From Candidatus Methanophagales archaeon (lineage in GTDB: Archaea > Halobacteriota > Syntropharchaeia > Alkanophagales > Methanospirareceae): a stretch of 5,196 nucleotides of DNA. Shown here piece by piece: positions 4,938 to 5,196 of this stretch. The notes beneath the pieces were generated by a model. That model was not told the DNA's origin. It was given only the letters and a program-made list of their open reading frames with translations, and made no database searches. The stretch covers positions 1 through 5,196 of the forward strand of contig JAUXHM010000089.1 in NCBI GenBank assembly GCA_030621535.1, given 5' to 3'. Positions within the stretch are counted from its first letter, which is position 1; each line of letters begins with the position of its first letter. The translations under genes were made by a program, and so were the position numbers.

Positions 4938-5168
4938 TTACAACTTTTTAGAAATTTTAAAATCTTTGCGCTTATAATCCTGAGTTGAATTACAATATTC
5001 GTCTCGAAGTTCTTTATATTCACTTGTAATTAATTCAACCAGTTTGTCTATATCTTCCTTGCTAATTGTGTAAAATCCAAAACCATGCATTTTATATAAC
5101 AATTTTTGGAGTTCAATATCCGCCAAATAACTATTTTGTTCGATTAACTGGTCAAGAAAATCCTTCAT
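4938..5168 (-). CDS. Unknown helical protein, possibly the upstream part of a frameshifted gene (5' end uncertain)
   Basis: I do not recognise this 76-residue sequence. The frame begins at ATG 5168 but remains open through 5196, so the true start may lie outside the window. A weak purine-rich stretch (AAGGGA) about 8 nt ahead of the ATG could be a ribosome site. The protein is charged and mostly helical: MKDFLDQLIEQNSYLADIE, LQKLLYKMHGFGFYTISKED, then IDKLVELITSEYKELRDEY, ending with a lysine-rich stretch KRKDFKISKKL. No signal peptide or membrane segment is seen in this part. The stop is TAA at 4938-4940, 5 bp ahead of the nominal TTG of the PGF-CTERM ORF. The last codons run TCT AAA AAG TTG TAA; a -1 slip on the A-tract would continue as VVTELPEPT into the PGF-CTERM frame. 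Whether this is one gene or two is open. The AT-rich composition matches the next two genes. Confidence 0.55.
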   Translation of the reverse strand: MKDFLDQLIEQNSYLADIELQKLLYKMHGFGFYTISKEDIDKLVELITSEYKELRDEYCNSTQDYKRKDFKISKKL

Positions 5169-5196
5169 TCGTGATTTCCCTTCTTCTTTAGAACTT

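Overview
The window looks archaeal, most likely from an F420-using euryarchaeal lineage (methanogen, ANME or Archaeoglobus-like). Three things point there: a cofG gene for the coenzyme F420 chromophore, a PGF-CTERM surface-anchoring tail (the archaeosortase A signal), and TATA-type promoter elements placed so that several genes would be leaderless. A more precise placement would be guesswork.

Left part (1-2853) is an ordinary chromosomal set. cofG (minus, 3' end cut off by the window) diverges from an unrecognised 212-residue protein (864-1502, plus), and one symmetric TATA-like element in the short gap could serve both. The unknown gene is followed closely by a small thiamine-binding (MTH1187/DUF77) protein with its own Shine-Dalgarno site. 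Converging on it from the right are thpR (RNA 2',3'-cyclic phosphodiesterase) and a SemiSWEET-type PQ-loop transporter, both on the minus strand and each with its own TATA-like element. These genes do not form an obvious single pathway.

Middle part (2854-3547) has no intact gene. It holds a 144-bp MITE-like element (2924-3067) whose inverted arms are built from the decamer NNACGCAGAT. Beside it is the C-terminal remnant of a tyrosine recombinase, with the HY catalytic motif still visible. Then comes about 270 bp of AT-rich DNA with short inverted repeats. An 11-bp word, GTAAAGTATAA, occurs in opposite orientations on both sides of this stretch, with a 10/11-bp third copy between. I read this as the scar of an integrated element.

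Right part (3548-5196) is visibly more AT-rich, minus strand, and of accessory character. An unknown helical ORF open at the window edge runs into a short ORF carrying a Pro/Thr/Glu linker, a calcium-binding-type DxDxDG repeat and a PGF-CTERM tail. The two frames join cleanly by a -1 shift at a T-AAAAA-G tract, so they may be one frameshifted surface-protein gene. Downstream lies a two-TM membrane protein with a probable cytoplasmic GATase1/ThuA-like domain, containing two separate in-frame tandem duplications (21 bp and 18 bp).

No rRNA, tRNA, CRISPR array or complete mobile element was found. I see no strong evidence for a complete new system. The best leads are the frameshift junction, the integrase/repeat scar, and the uncharacterised membrane protein with its PGF-CTERM neighbour.
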